From W11650 sp963550755 (GTDB lineage Bacteria; Bacillota; Clostridia; Lachnospirales; Vallitaleaceae), in assembly GCA_963550755.1 (NCBI GenBank), contig CAUVDV010000057.1:1-13579 (forward strand): a stretch of 13,579 bases of DNA, in the 5' to 3' direction. Made by a program: the position numbers and the translations under genes. Shown in pieces: positions 1 through 5,834 of this stretch. The notes under the pieces were generated by a model that was given only the letters and a program-made list of their open reading frames with translations, did not search any database and was not told where the DNA came from. Each line of letters opens with the position of its first letter. Within the stretch, counting starts at the first letter, position 1.

Positions 1-27
1 CCCACCTCACCGACAATCCACAGTCCC

Positions 28-975
28 CTACACGATTCGCAAGTGTTCTTTATTTCGGGCCGAATTAGAGCCCGGTGAATCATAAAACACAAAAGTTTTT
101 TTATCACTTTTAAGTAAACTGTTAAATGGTGTTTGGACTTCAATAATGTCACCTACTTTTTGAGGGTTTTCTTCGGCGTAGGAATTGACCGCGGATATAC
201 AGTAAAATAATTGCGAAGTAACTGTGCCGCCGCTATTTTTCTCCAAAGATTGGGTAAGCATAACTTTCAAATCCTCGTCAATATCCTCGCTGACACTATA
301 CTCCTTATTTTTATCAAATTTGACTTTTATTTCTTTTCCATTATTTGAAAATTTAACTTCTCCTTGATCTGCACATTTAGATTCCATAATTTCATATACT
401 TTAGCCGTTGTCGTATCAATTTTGCTTGGCAAAATTTCAGCGCCAATCATTGCATTAATAAACGCACTTTTGCCAGCACTATAAGTGCCCATCACAAAAA
501 TAGGGATATCTTCCTGCGTAACATCCTTAAATTCACCTATGATATCACTAATTTCCGGCGATTCATAATTTTTAAAAGTTTTATCCAACTGCCTAAATTT
601 TTCTTCAATCTCTAATAGCAAATTTTGTGCTGATTCTATATAATAATCTCCTTTTCTGCAGCGAATCTTCTCACCATAAAAATTATCGATCACACTTTTT
701 AAATCTTGATAATCTTCTTCCGTCCCTTCGAATATAATCTCTCGCGGATGGTACTGATCTTCAATTTCTTTGAGTATTTCCATCGCACAATGCTGCAAAA
801 TAATATTTGCAGAAAATTTACTATCTCGTATTAATTTTGATTTATCTCCTAATTCTTCCCAATTCTCCCCCTCTTCTTTTACTTGATATCCTATTTCTTT
901 TCGATATGGATTATAATTTATTTTAAATACCCGGTTTCTCATAATAATCTCCATTTCACATCTCTCACTTTTCAT
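28..975 (-). CDS. Dynamin-like GTPase, truncated after the G3 motif (probably disrupted)
   Basis: The 315-residue frame carries the first half of a dynamin-family GTPase. The P-loop GTYSAGKS is at residues 163-170, Thr-rich switch I (DTTTAK) is near 187-192, and the G3 motif DSPG is at 299-302. The N-terminal 150 residues are not recognised and end in a charged, helix-rich stretch. Dynamin-like GTPases hydrolyse GTP to remodel or tether membranes, and some act in bacterial stress or phage defence. Here the frame stops 13 residues after DSPG, before any G4 motif, middle domain or membrane paddle, so the protein cannot be a complete GTPase. The ATG at 975 is preceded by AAGGA; an internal Met at residue 12 with GGAG upstream is also possible. 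The gene is visibly more AT-rich than the suf/pil genes, which suggests transfer. It follows a 49-codon ORF by 26 nt. The family call is firm; the functional state is doubtful. Confidence 0.8.
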   Translation of the reverse strand: MKSERCEMEIIMRNRVFKINYNPYRKEIGYQVKEEGENWEELGDKSKLIRDSKFSANIILQHCAMEILKEIEDQYHPREIIFEGTEEDYQDLKSVIDNFYGEKIRCRKGDYYIESAQNLLLEIEEKFRQLDKTFKNYESPEISDIIGEFKDVTQEDIPIFVMGTYSAGKSAFINAMIGAEILPSKIDTTTAKVYEIMESKCADQGEVKFSNNGKEIKVKFDKNKEYSVSEDIDEDLKVMLTQSLEKNSGGTVTSQLFYCISAVNSYAEENPQKVGDIIEVQTPFNSLLKSDKKTFVFYDSPGSNSARNKEHLRIV

Positions 976-1001
976 ACTATCATTCCTTATGACAGTTTCC
1001 G

Positions 1002-1151
1002 CTATGCTATAATAGTATATTCGTTATCTTTTTCCTCCATAATTTCAGCCGTAAACAGCCAATCCGATATCACTTCAACATTAGTTCGGAGTATATGAAA
1101 CTGTTCGTTTTGGCGACCAATTCGTTTTCCAAAAACGTTTTTCATTTTCAT
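1002..1151 (-). CDS. Small 49-residue ORF upstream of the GTPase gene
   Basis: This short frame begins ATGAAAATGAAAAACG at 1151 and ends with TAG at 1002. A strong GGGGGGAG ribosome site lies just before the ATG, and a second ATG two codons in is also usable. The product starts MKMKNVFGKRIGRQ, is basic at the N-terminus and acidic later (EIMEEKDNEY), and has no membrane segment. I do not recognise a family. It sits 26 nt upstream of the GTPase start on the same strand, behind a plausible promoter, so the two are probably co-transcribed. A partner or regulator of the GTPase is inference only. It might also be the surviving part of a longer gene, but the clean ribosome site and stop argue for a real small gene. 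Confidence 0.5.
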   Translation of the reverse strand: MKMKNVFGKRIGRQNEQFHILRTNVEVISDWLFTAEIMEEKDNEYTIIA

Positions 1152-1186
1152 ATCTCCCCCCACTGGCAAGCTTTCACGGATAACTC

Positions 1187-1215
1187 TTGACTTTCCTGAT
1201 TAAAAATGGTATTTT
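1187..1215 (+). promoter_or_regulatory. Likely sigma-A promoter for the EIIA gene
   Basis: TTGACT (1187-1192) and TATTTT (1210-1215) are separated by exactly 17 nt. Transcription would start near 1222 and give a leader of about 150 nt before the EIIA ATG. The -10 overlaps that of the divergent promoter, so the two could compete or share a regulator. Confidence 0.5.
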
Positions 1216-1238
1216 ATGGTTACAATAATTTTATACAA
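1211..1238 (-). promoter_or_regulatory. Possible promoter for the small ORF and GTPase gene
   Basis: On the minus strand TTGTAT (-35, 1233-1238) is separated by 16 nt from TAAAAT (-10, 1211-1216), about 60 nt upstream of the small ORF start. Its -10 overlaps the -10 of the divergent plus-strand promoter. The call rests on consensus match and position only. Confidence 0.4.
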
Positions 1239-1260
1239 GCAGCTGATTCTTTCCTGCTTG
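1236..1260. repeat. Inverted repeat CAAGCAG/CTGCTTG in the divergent promoter region
   Basis: Perfect 7-bp arms at 1236-1242 and 1254-1260 flank an 11-nt centre. It overlaps the minus-strand -35 and lies at the start of the plus-strand leader. It could be an operator or an RNA hairpin; nothing in the sequence decides between these. Confidence 0.4.
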
Positions 1261-1319
1261 CCGAATGGCGAACTTACAGCAAAGGAAAATCAAGCCATAT
1301 TTTTACCCCAAAAATAACA

Positions 1320-1345
1320 TTCGTCAGGCTCAGCCTTCTGACGAA
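1320..1345 (+). repeat. Stem-loop TTCGTCAG/CTGACGAA just upstream of the EIIA gene
   Basis: Perfect 8-bp arms at 1320-1327 and 1338-1345 enclose a 10-nt loop that contains a second small repeat (GGCT/AGCC). The stem ends about 13 nt before the ribosome site AGAAAGGA of the EIIA gene. Only four Ts follow, so it is a poor terminator. It could affect translation or mRNA stability, or be a regulator site. It does not resemble the LicT/SacT antiterminator RAT sequence. Confidence 0.4.
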
Positions 1346-1371
1346 ATAATTTTGCTCAGAAAGGATATCTT

Positions 1372-1854
1372 ATGTTTGGTTTATTTGGTTTTTTAAAAAA
1401 AGCAGAAACTTTAAACGCCTGCGTCAGCGGCAAGGTTATCCCCATTACCGAAGTGGAGGATGAGGTTTTTTCTCAAAAAATGATGGGCGACGGCTACGCC
1501 ATTCGGCCGACTGACGGCAACATTTACGCGCCGGCTAACGGCGTAGTCACTCAGGCGTTCAAGACAAAGCACGCCGTTGTCTTTCATACGGACAATGGAA
1601 TTGACCTGCTGATTCACGTCGGCTTAGATACTGTCGAATTAAAGGGCGACGGCCTGACCATTCATGTCAGCGACGGCCAGAAAGTGAAAAGCGGCGAGCC
1701 TTTAATCACGGCCGATTTTGATTATATTAAGGAGCAGGGCAAGAAAACCGATGTTATCGTCGTCCTGATGAATCCTGATAAAATCAGCAATTTTGACGTG
1801 ACCTACGGCGATATTGCCGCTAACGATCCCGTTTGCAAGATTCAGTTAAAGTAA
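1372..1854 (+). CDS. crr: PTS glucose-type EIIA component (EIIA-Glc/Crr family)
   Basis: This 160-residue protein matches the full length of stand-alone EIIA-Glc. These cytoplasmic proteins take phosphate from HPr~P and pass it to an EIIB-Glc domain of a sugar permease, and in some bacteria also act as regulators. The active site is clear: LLIHVGLDTVELKG holds the phospho-acceptor His82, and His67 lies 15 residues earlier in TKHAVVFHTDNG, the same spacing as His75/His90 of E. coli. The N-terminal tip MFGLFGFLKK could be a short membrane-associating helix. The ATG at 1372 follows AGAAAGGATATCTT, a reasonable ribosome site. No EIIB or EIIC gene is adjacent, so its permease partner must be elsewhere. 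Its own promoter and terminator make it a single-gene unit. Part of its 3' end is duplicated downstream of the terminator. Confidence 0.93.
   Translation: MFGLFGFLKKAETLNACVSGKVIPITEVEDEVFSQKMMGDGYAIRPTDGNIYAPANGVVTQAFKTKHAVVFHTDNGIDLLIHVGLDTVELKGDGLTIHVSDGQKVKSGEPLITADFDYIKEQGKKTDVIVVLMNPDKISNFDVTYGDIAANDPVCKIQLK
1793..1849 (+). repeat. Direct repeat copy 1: 3' end of the EIIA gene
   Basis: This segment encodes the last EIIA residues. Positions 1793-1831 are identical to 1906-1944, and the match continues to 1849 with one inserted base and one substitution in copy 2. The offset between copies is 113 bp, and the EIIA terminator lies between them. Confidence 0.9.
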
Positions 1855-1873
1855 GCGCCCCTAAAATAAGGAG

Positions 1874-1904
1874 CGGAGCAAGATAGTCTTTGCTCCGTTT
1901 TTTT
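1874..1904 (+). terminator. Rho-independent terminator of the EIIA gene
   Basis: The stem CGGAGCAA (1874-1881) pairs with TTGCTCCG (1890-1897) and is followed by seven Ts (1898-1904). It begins 20 nt after the EIIA stop codon. Confidence 0.88.
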
Positions 1905-1905
1905 A

Positions 1906-1963
1906 TTGACGTGACCTACGGCGATATTGCCGCTAACGATCCCGCTTTGTAAGATTCAGTTAA
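1906..1963 (+). repeat. Direct repeat copy 2: duplicated EIIA 3' end beyond the terminator
   Basis: Thirty-nine bases (1906-1944) are identical to the EIIA coding end. An extra C at 1945 follows, then 18 bases with one mismatch. The extra C shifts the frame so that copy 2 would read NDPAL and stop, instead of NDPVCKIQLK. It has no start codon or ribosome site, so it is a non-coding remnant of a tandem duplication or of a lost second EIIA gene. Confidence 0.9.
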
Positions 1964-1980
1964 GACAGCTCCCCTTTTCC

Positions 1981-2021
1981 CCGCGCGTCAGGACAGTCTG
2001 GCGGCTGATCACGCCGCGCGG
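1981..2021. repeat. GC-rich inverted repeat between convergent genes
   Basis: CCGCGCG (1981-1987) pairs with CGCGCGG (2015-2021) across 27 nt, with an additional TCAG/CTGA pairing inside. No T-tract follows closely on either strand, so I do not call it a terminator. Apart from this and the repeat copy, the 1855-2104 gap shows no gene. Confidence 0.35.
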
Positions 2022-2104
2022 ATTAACCTTTCCATTGCTTGGCAAAATATTTTTTTACCCAGCTTTCGCCAAAAGCCGCGGCTTTGCGCCAGCAAGTTAA
2101 GTAT

Positions 2105-2839
2105 TTACAGCATGTTCCCGGCGGACAGCATATCCGGCGTCAATTGGTAAATATTATCTTTACGCTCCACTACAATCTTAGCTTTCTTTCTCATTTCCTC
2201 ATCCCGCATAATCTTTTGCACCAGTTCCTTCGTCGGATTCATCGCTACCGGATGTCCAACTGCCCGCAGCATCAAAAAATCTCCGGCTGTGTCGCCATAA
2301 GCATATGACGCCGATAAATCAATTTCGTACTCCGCCACCAGTCTTTGGATCTCTTTTTGCTTACTGTTGCTGTCCCATAGTGGAGATAGCCGGCCGGTAT
2401 AACAGTCATTTTCATCCAGTTCATATATGGTACCCCGACAAGCGTCAAAGCCATGCTTGATGCTCATAGCCCGCACCAGCTCATAGGGCGAACCGGACAC
2501 GGTAATCACGATATGCCCCTGCGCCTTATGCCATAAGATCCGATCCCGCGTATAAATATAAACCCGATCGCCCTTTTGCTCGACTACCTTTTGGGCAATA
2601 TACTCCACCTGGCTTTTATGCAGGCCGCGCACCGCTTCAATATAAATTTCCGCCATTTTGACCAGATAATCATCATAATTGCCGACCCGCTTATCCCATT
2701 TATTATATTTATCCTGCACTTCCTGATACCATACACTTTGATCAATAATATCGGACTTAATGAATTTTTTGAAAATGCTGGTAATTAATCCCTCCCGGTA
2801 AAGCGTTCCGTCAATATCAAAAAAAGCCGCCGTTTTCAT
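2105..2839 (-). CDS. HAD-superfamily hydrolase, subfamily IB (phosphoserine-phosphatase-like)
   Basis: This 244-residue cytoplasmic protein has all HAD motifs in order. Motif I is DIDGT with nucleophile Asp8 and acid Asp10, motif II is VSGSP with Ser115, a motif III Lys lies in SKQKE (160-162), and motif IV is YGDTAGD with Asp183 and Asp187 binding Mg2+. The large helical insert between motifs I and II is the C1 cap of subfamily IB, which includes SerB-like phosphatases and related small-molecule phosphatases. The substrate cannot be told. The ATG has an excellent AAGGAGG ribosome site. The gene follows the pilus cluster on the same strand after a 152-nt gap holding only a weak promoter candidate, so it may be the last gene of that operon or an independent unit. 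It ends convergently with the EIIA gene, and no clear terminator is seen after it. Confidence 0.85.
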   Translation of the reverse strand: MKTAAFFDIDGTLYREGLITSIFKKFIKSDIIDQSVWYQEVQDKYNKWDKRVGNYDDYLVKMAEIYIEAVRGLHKSQVEYIAQKVVEQKGDRVYIYTRDRILWHKAQGHIVITVSGSPYELVRAMSIKHGFDACRGTIYELDENDCYTGRLSPLWDSNSKQKEIQRLVAEYEIDLSASYAYGDTAGDFLMLRAVGHPVAMNPTKELVQKIMRDEEMRKKAKIVVERKDNIYQLTPDMLSAGNML

Positions 2840-2923
2840 AAATCCTCCTTACCTTATACCAGTCTCGCCCGCATCTGCCGGCCTCAGCTGCCATACTGCT
2901 CCATCCTTTCGCCCTCTGCCTAA

Positions 2924-2952
2924 GATTTAAATAAATACTACCGGCCTGGCAA
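2924..2952 (-). promoter_or_regulatory. Weak candidate promoter for the HAD gene
   Basis: TTGCCA (2947-2952) and TAAATC (2924-2929) are 17 nt apart in the gap upstream of the HAD gene. The -35 is good and the -10 is poor. Read-through from the pilus genes is equally possible. Confidence 0.22.
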
Positions 2953-2991
2953 AGCATTAAGGAAAAAGAGCTGTCAGCGGCTATTTCCCGC

Positions 2992-3501
2992 TTATTCCAT
3001 TTTAATATCAGAAAAACGGGGCTCATCTTCCGGGTCAAAAATTTCAGCCTGGTGCTGCTCCCATTTTATTACTTTTAAGTAATAGCGGCCTTCTCCTTGG
3101 GCGAGAACCAAGCCCATTTGAATTTCCTTCGGCACTTCCCTGCCGGGTTCTTTTACATTTATATTGATAATAAAAGGCTGGTGCTCTGCTTCCGTCTTTT
3201 GGAAGCTGCAGTTCGCGTTTTCCCGCAAAAACTGATTGAGCAAATCTTCAATTCGGCTGAGGTCTTCTCCGGCTTCCGCCAAGTTCAAAGCATCGTCCAA
3301 ATGAGCATACATTGTTTCCGCTTCGCCCTGTAAAGCATAATATTCGGCCAGCCAATTGGCATTTTTCTGCGCCAGCTTGCGGGAAGCAACCGATGTCGTC
3401 AAAGCGGCTATGCCAAAAGCCATCAGAATAATCATCATAATCATAATCAGCACCGACGTCGCTCCCCGATTATCGCGCAAATAATTTTTCACTGCCTGCA
3501 T
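2992..3501 (-). CDS. PilX-like single-span membrane protein of the pilus cluster
   Basis: With the start at 3501 the product has 169 residues. A short basic N-terminus (MQAVKNYLRDNRGA) is followed by one long hydrophobic helix (TSVLIMIMMIILMAFGIAAL), then a mostly charged C-terminal domain of about 125 residues with a helical first half. The N-terminus resembles PilX- or TadE-type pilus proteins: basic residues and a Gly just before a hydrophobic helix, but without the canonical G-F-T-L-I-E site. I chose 3501 over the upstream ATG at 3522 because the latter has no ribosome site and overlaps the prepilin gene by 20 nt. The 3501 ATG has AAAGGA seven bases ahead and starts one base after the prepilin stop. 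A minor pilus subunit role is inferred from topology and neighbours. Confidence 0.65.
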   Translation of the reverse strand: MQAVKNYLRDNRGATSVLIMIMMIILMAFGIAALTTSVASRKLAQKNANWLAEYYALQGEAETMYAHLDDALNLAEAGEDLSRIEDLLNQFLRENANCSFQKTEAEHQPFIININVKEPGREVPKEIQMGLVLAQGEGRYYLKVIKWEQHQAEIFDPEDEPRFSDIKME

Positions 3502-3502
3502 T

Positions 3503-3952
3503 TCATTTTCCTTTCCGCTCATAAAAACCGGTTGTCATTTGCAGCGGCGCTTCCTCCGTATCTTCAAAGGCACTTACTCTGGCTGAATACAAAACGCCGG
3601 TTTTTAAGGTTTCCTTTTTTTCCAGCACCAAGCACAGATAATATACGCTTTGCTCTTTCGGTACGGCTTTAAGTGCCTTATCATAGTAAAAATCAAACGC
3701 CCGCCGGCCGTTTTCCGATCTTTCCGCCGCCGGGGCGCTTTGCCGAATAAAGCTGTCAATATCGTCTTCGGCGATTAACGTTTCCAGTAAATTGCTGATT
3801 AAAAATACCTTGTCATCCAAAATTTTCCCTTGCTTTTGCACCGAATCCGCTTTAATAAACAGCTCCAGAAAAATGGCGGAAATAATGGATAAAACCGCAA
3901 TGGAAATAATGATTTCAATCAGCGTAAAGCCTTTGTTATTGCGTTTTAACAT
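3503..3952 (-). CDS. Type IV prepilin-like protein (minor pilin/pseudopilin)
   Basis: This 149-residue protein opens with a textbook class III prepilin signal, MLKRNNKGFTLIEIIIS. It has a short basic leader, prepilin-peptidase cleavage predicted after Gly8, Phe9 as the methylated first residue, and Glu13 as the conserved Glu5 of the mature protein. A single hydrophobic alpha-1 helix follows (to about residue 32). The C-terminal region is a modest soluble domain with no Cys pair typical of a disulfide-bound major pilin. It is therefore more likely a minor pilin or pseudopilin than the main subunit. The start has GGAGGGATAAAG ahead and lies 2 nt after the preceding gene's stop, indicating coupling. 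A prepilin peptidase is needed but is not in this window. Confidence 0.82.
   Translation of the reverse strand: MLKRNNKGFTLIEIIISIAVLSIISAIFLELFIKADSVQKQGKILDDKVFLISNLLETLIAEDDIDSFIRQSAPAAERSENGRRAFDFYYDKALKAVPKEQSVYYLCLVLEKKETLKTGVLYSARVSAFEDTEEAPLQMTTGFYERKGK
3509..3514 (-). promoter_or_regulatory. Ribosome binding site deciding the start at 3501
   Basis: AAAGGA lies 7 nt before the ATG at 3501, inside the last codons of the prepilin gene. The alternative ATG at 3522 has no purine-rich site ahead of it. Confidence 0.6.
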
Positions 3953-3954
3953 CT

Positions 3955-4437
3955 TTATCCCTCCGATTGCAGCGCCACAAACTGCCGGATCTCATTTTGG
4001 CCCATATCATAAATAATCCACAGTCCTTTTTCTGTTCGGTCAAAGCGCACCGTTTTAGCGGACAGATCAATGATCGGCTCACCCAGAGCCGGGTCAAACT
4101 CATCCTCTGCGGTCATATAGGCTTCCCAAAGTTTATTTTGACGAAAATAAATAACCGTCCGATACGCTTCTTCTTCACCGCCCTGCCAAATTTCCAAAAT
4201 TTCCTCGTCCATCTTGGTTGACCGCGAGGCAAAGACCGAATACAAGCGGTTATTTTGTTTCAGCTTCATTCGCAGATAAGAAGTGGCAATCCGCAAATTC
4301 TCAGCCTGCTCCTTCTCATCTAAGATTTTACCATAACTGGTACGGCCGCTGATGATCATCAGAACCATAGAAACAGCAAACACCATGAACAATATCATAA
4401 CAAACAGCGACTCAATGGACAGCGCTTTCTTATTCAT
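3955..4437 (-). CDS. Membrane-anchored pilus-cluster protein, DUF4860-like
   Basis: This 160-residue protein has a single N-terminal membrane helix (about residues 8-29) directly after the basic tip MNKKALSIES, followed by an extracytoplasmic domain. The tip looks like a degenerate prepilin signal: Ala before a hydrophobic residue and a Glu close to the helix start (ALSIES). The Gly and the exact Glu+5 spacing are missing, so cleavage by prepilin peptidase is uncertain. Size, topology and location between pilus genes fit the Firmicutes family I remember as DUF4860, though that assignment is from memory and not verified. It overlaps the end of the upstream gene by 8 nt and is followed by the prepilin gene after 2 nt. 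A minor pilus subunit or assembly factor is the likely role. Confidence 0.6.
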   Translation of the reverse strand: MNKKALSIESLFVMILFMVFAVSMVLMIISGRTSYGKILDEKEQAENLRIATSYLRMKLKQNNRLYSVFASRSTKMDEEILEIWQGGEEEAYRTVIYFRQNKLWEAYMTAEDEFDPALGEPIIDLSAKTVRFDRTEKGLWIIYDMGQNEIRQFVALQSEG

Positions 4438-4759
4438 ATCCGGCCTCGCTTTCCGTTTTTCTCATCACCTTAATATCCGGCAAAAGATTGGAAGCAAAAG
4501 CATCATAATAATAGACATACTGCTCCTCATCCAAAATCAGGCCATAGTTTTTCTGCAAATATTTCAAGCCGGAAGGATAGCTGCCTTCCAGAGCATAACA
4601 AGTCGTAGCATAATGGCGAATAATATCCTCAATTTGTTCTGTGCCCATTTCTTTATCCGAAATATCATAGCGATTCAGATGAAGAACAATAATAATCAGC
4701 GCGGCGGCGATAAAAAAAAGCGCCACAAAACTGGTATTCATTGAAACACGCTTCGTCAT
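4430..4759 (-). CDS. Small single-span membrane protein in the pilus cluster
   Basis: This 109-residue protein is not assigned to a family. It starts MTKRVSMNTS, then has one hydrophobic helix (SFVALFFIAAALIIIVLHL, about 10-28) and an exposed domain rich in Tyr and acidic residues. The motif ALEGSYPSGLKYLQ is reminiscent of the short segment after the helix in pilin-like proteins (A-x-EG-x-YP), a feature seen in several Gram-positive pseudopilins. There is no G-F-x-x-x-E signal. The start has AGGAGG ahead and lies 9 nt after the pilC stop; the end overlaps the next gene by 8 nt. Position suggests a structural or assembly role in the pilus. Confidence 0.6.
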   Translation of the reverse strand: MTKRVSMNTSFVALFFIAAALIIIVLHLNRYDISDKEMGTEQIEDIIRHYATTCYALEGSYPSGLKYLQKNYGLILDEEQYVYYYDAFASNLLPDIKVMRKTESEAGYE

Positions 4760-4768
4760 TGCTTCCTC

Positions 4769-5821
4769 CTATCCGATATTATTCATGATACTGACCACCG
4801 GCAAAACTACCGAAATCAAAATAATACCCACAATCACCGATAAAATAATAATCAGCATTGGCTCCAACACGGTTGTCAATCTGGCCAGTTTGTCATCAAC
4901 CTCTCTGTCCATTTCCGCCGCTGCCCGCAGCAGCGCTTTATCCATTTGGCCGGTGGCCACGCCAACCGCAAACAGCTTAATCAGAAGCCGGGGGAAAAGC
5001 CTCAGCTGCTCGATCACCTCATCTAAGCCTGTTCCCTCATTGACCTGGCGAATACTGTCTTTAATCCCTTCCGCCAGATACTCGTTGTCAATCACCGGAT
5101 AAATCATTTCCAGCGCCCGGCTGACCGAAATACCGCTGGCCAGCAAAAGCCCCAGATTCCTGGCGAACCGAGCCGCCAGCATAGCCGCCGTCAATTCCTT
5201 TTGGTAGGGAATATAAAACTTTAGCCTGTCAAAGAAAGTTTTGCCTGCTTCTGTCCTGCCGTAATAATAAAGCCCAACTCCAATTAAAGCCAGAACCAGC
5301 AGAATCACCCAGCCGTAATTTCTCAAGAATAAGCCAATCTGTAAAATCACTTTGGTCGCCTGCGGCATATCCCCGCCCAGCGATTTTAAAACCCGGTCAA
5401 ACATCGGCATCACCTCGGTAATCAGCAAAAGGATTACGCCAAACATCAAAGCCGTTAAAATCAAGGGATAGGTCACCGCCTGCCGCACTTTTTTCAGGGT
5501 CAGCATATCTCGTTCATAAATCTGAGCCAGCTGCTCCAAAATCTCCGTCAAATTACCGCTTTCCTCACCGATATTAACCATATTGACATAGAAGCTGGAA
5601 AAGATTTCTTCCTGCTCTTTGATCACATCGCCAAAGCTGTAGCCCATATAAATCTTAGCCGTCATTTCTTCCAGCGCTTTGATTAACAGGGGTTCTTCTG
5701 ATTTTGAGCGAATGATATCCAAGGCTTCGGTAATGGTAATATCCGAATTAAGAGCCAACGCCAGTTGCCGTGAAAATAAAATCTTAACCGGCTTGCTTAA
5801 TTTTCCTTTGCTTGTTTTCAT
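4769..5821 (-). CDS. pilC: Type IV pilus inner-membrane platform protein PilC (GspF family)
   Basis: This 350-residue polytopic membrane protein has the two repeated T2SSF domains of PilC/GspF. The first covers about residues 15-140 (FSRQLALALNSDITITEAL, then GEESGNL). The second covers about 215-340 (FARNLGLLLASGISVSRALE, then VGVATGQMDKAL and LEPMLIIILSVIVG). Membrane helices are visible near 117-138, 168-190 and 318-343. PilC-type proteins sit in the cytoplasmic membrane, bind the motor ATPases and transmit their motion to the growing or retracting pilus. It is slightly shorter than the roughly 400 residues typical of proteobacterial PilC, as is common in Gram-positive versions. It starts 13 nt after the pilT stop, with AGGAGG ahead, and is clearly co-transcribed with pilT. 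Confidence 0.9.
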   Translation of the reverse strand: MKTSKGKLSKPVKILFSRQLALALNSDITITEALDIIRSKSEEPLLIKALEEMTAKIYMGYSFGDVIKEQEEIFSSFYVNMVNIGEESGNLTEILEQLAQIYERDMLTLKKVRQAVTYPLILTALMFGVILLLITEVMPMFDRVLKSLGGDMPQATKVILQIGLFLRNYGWVILLVLALIGVGLYYYGRTEAGKTFFDRLKFYIPYQKELTAAMLAARFARNLGLLLASGISVSRALEMIYPVIDNEYLAEGIKDSIRQVNEGTGLDEVIEQLRLFPRLLIKLFAVGVATGQMDKALLRAAAEMDREVDDKLARLTTVLEPMLIIILSVIVGIILISVVLPVVSIMNNIG

Positions 5822-5834
5822 GTTTTCCTCCTAC

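Noticed and set aside
1320..1345. EIIA leader hairpin as a transcription terminator or RAT antiterminator site
   Set aside because: Only four Ts follow after a gap, and the sequence does not match the LicT/SacT RAT consensus.
2041..2104. Hairpin-like AAAGCC/GGCTTT sequence after the HAD gene
   Set aside because: The palindrome has almost no loop and no adjacent T-tract on the minus strand.
2963..2992. Possible terminator after the PilX-like gene (AGCGG/CCGCT, then TTTTT)
   Set aside because: The stem is only 5 bp and the T-run is 8 nt away, too weak to call.
2817..3038. A 73-codon minus-strand frame between the PilX-like and HAD genes
   Set aside because: It overlaps both neighbours, has no ribosome site, and shows no protein-like pattern.
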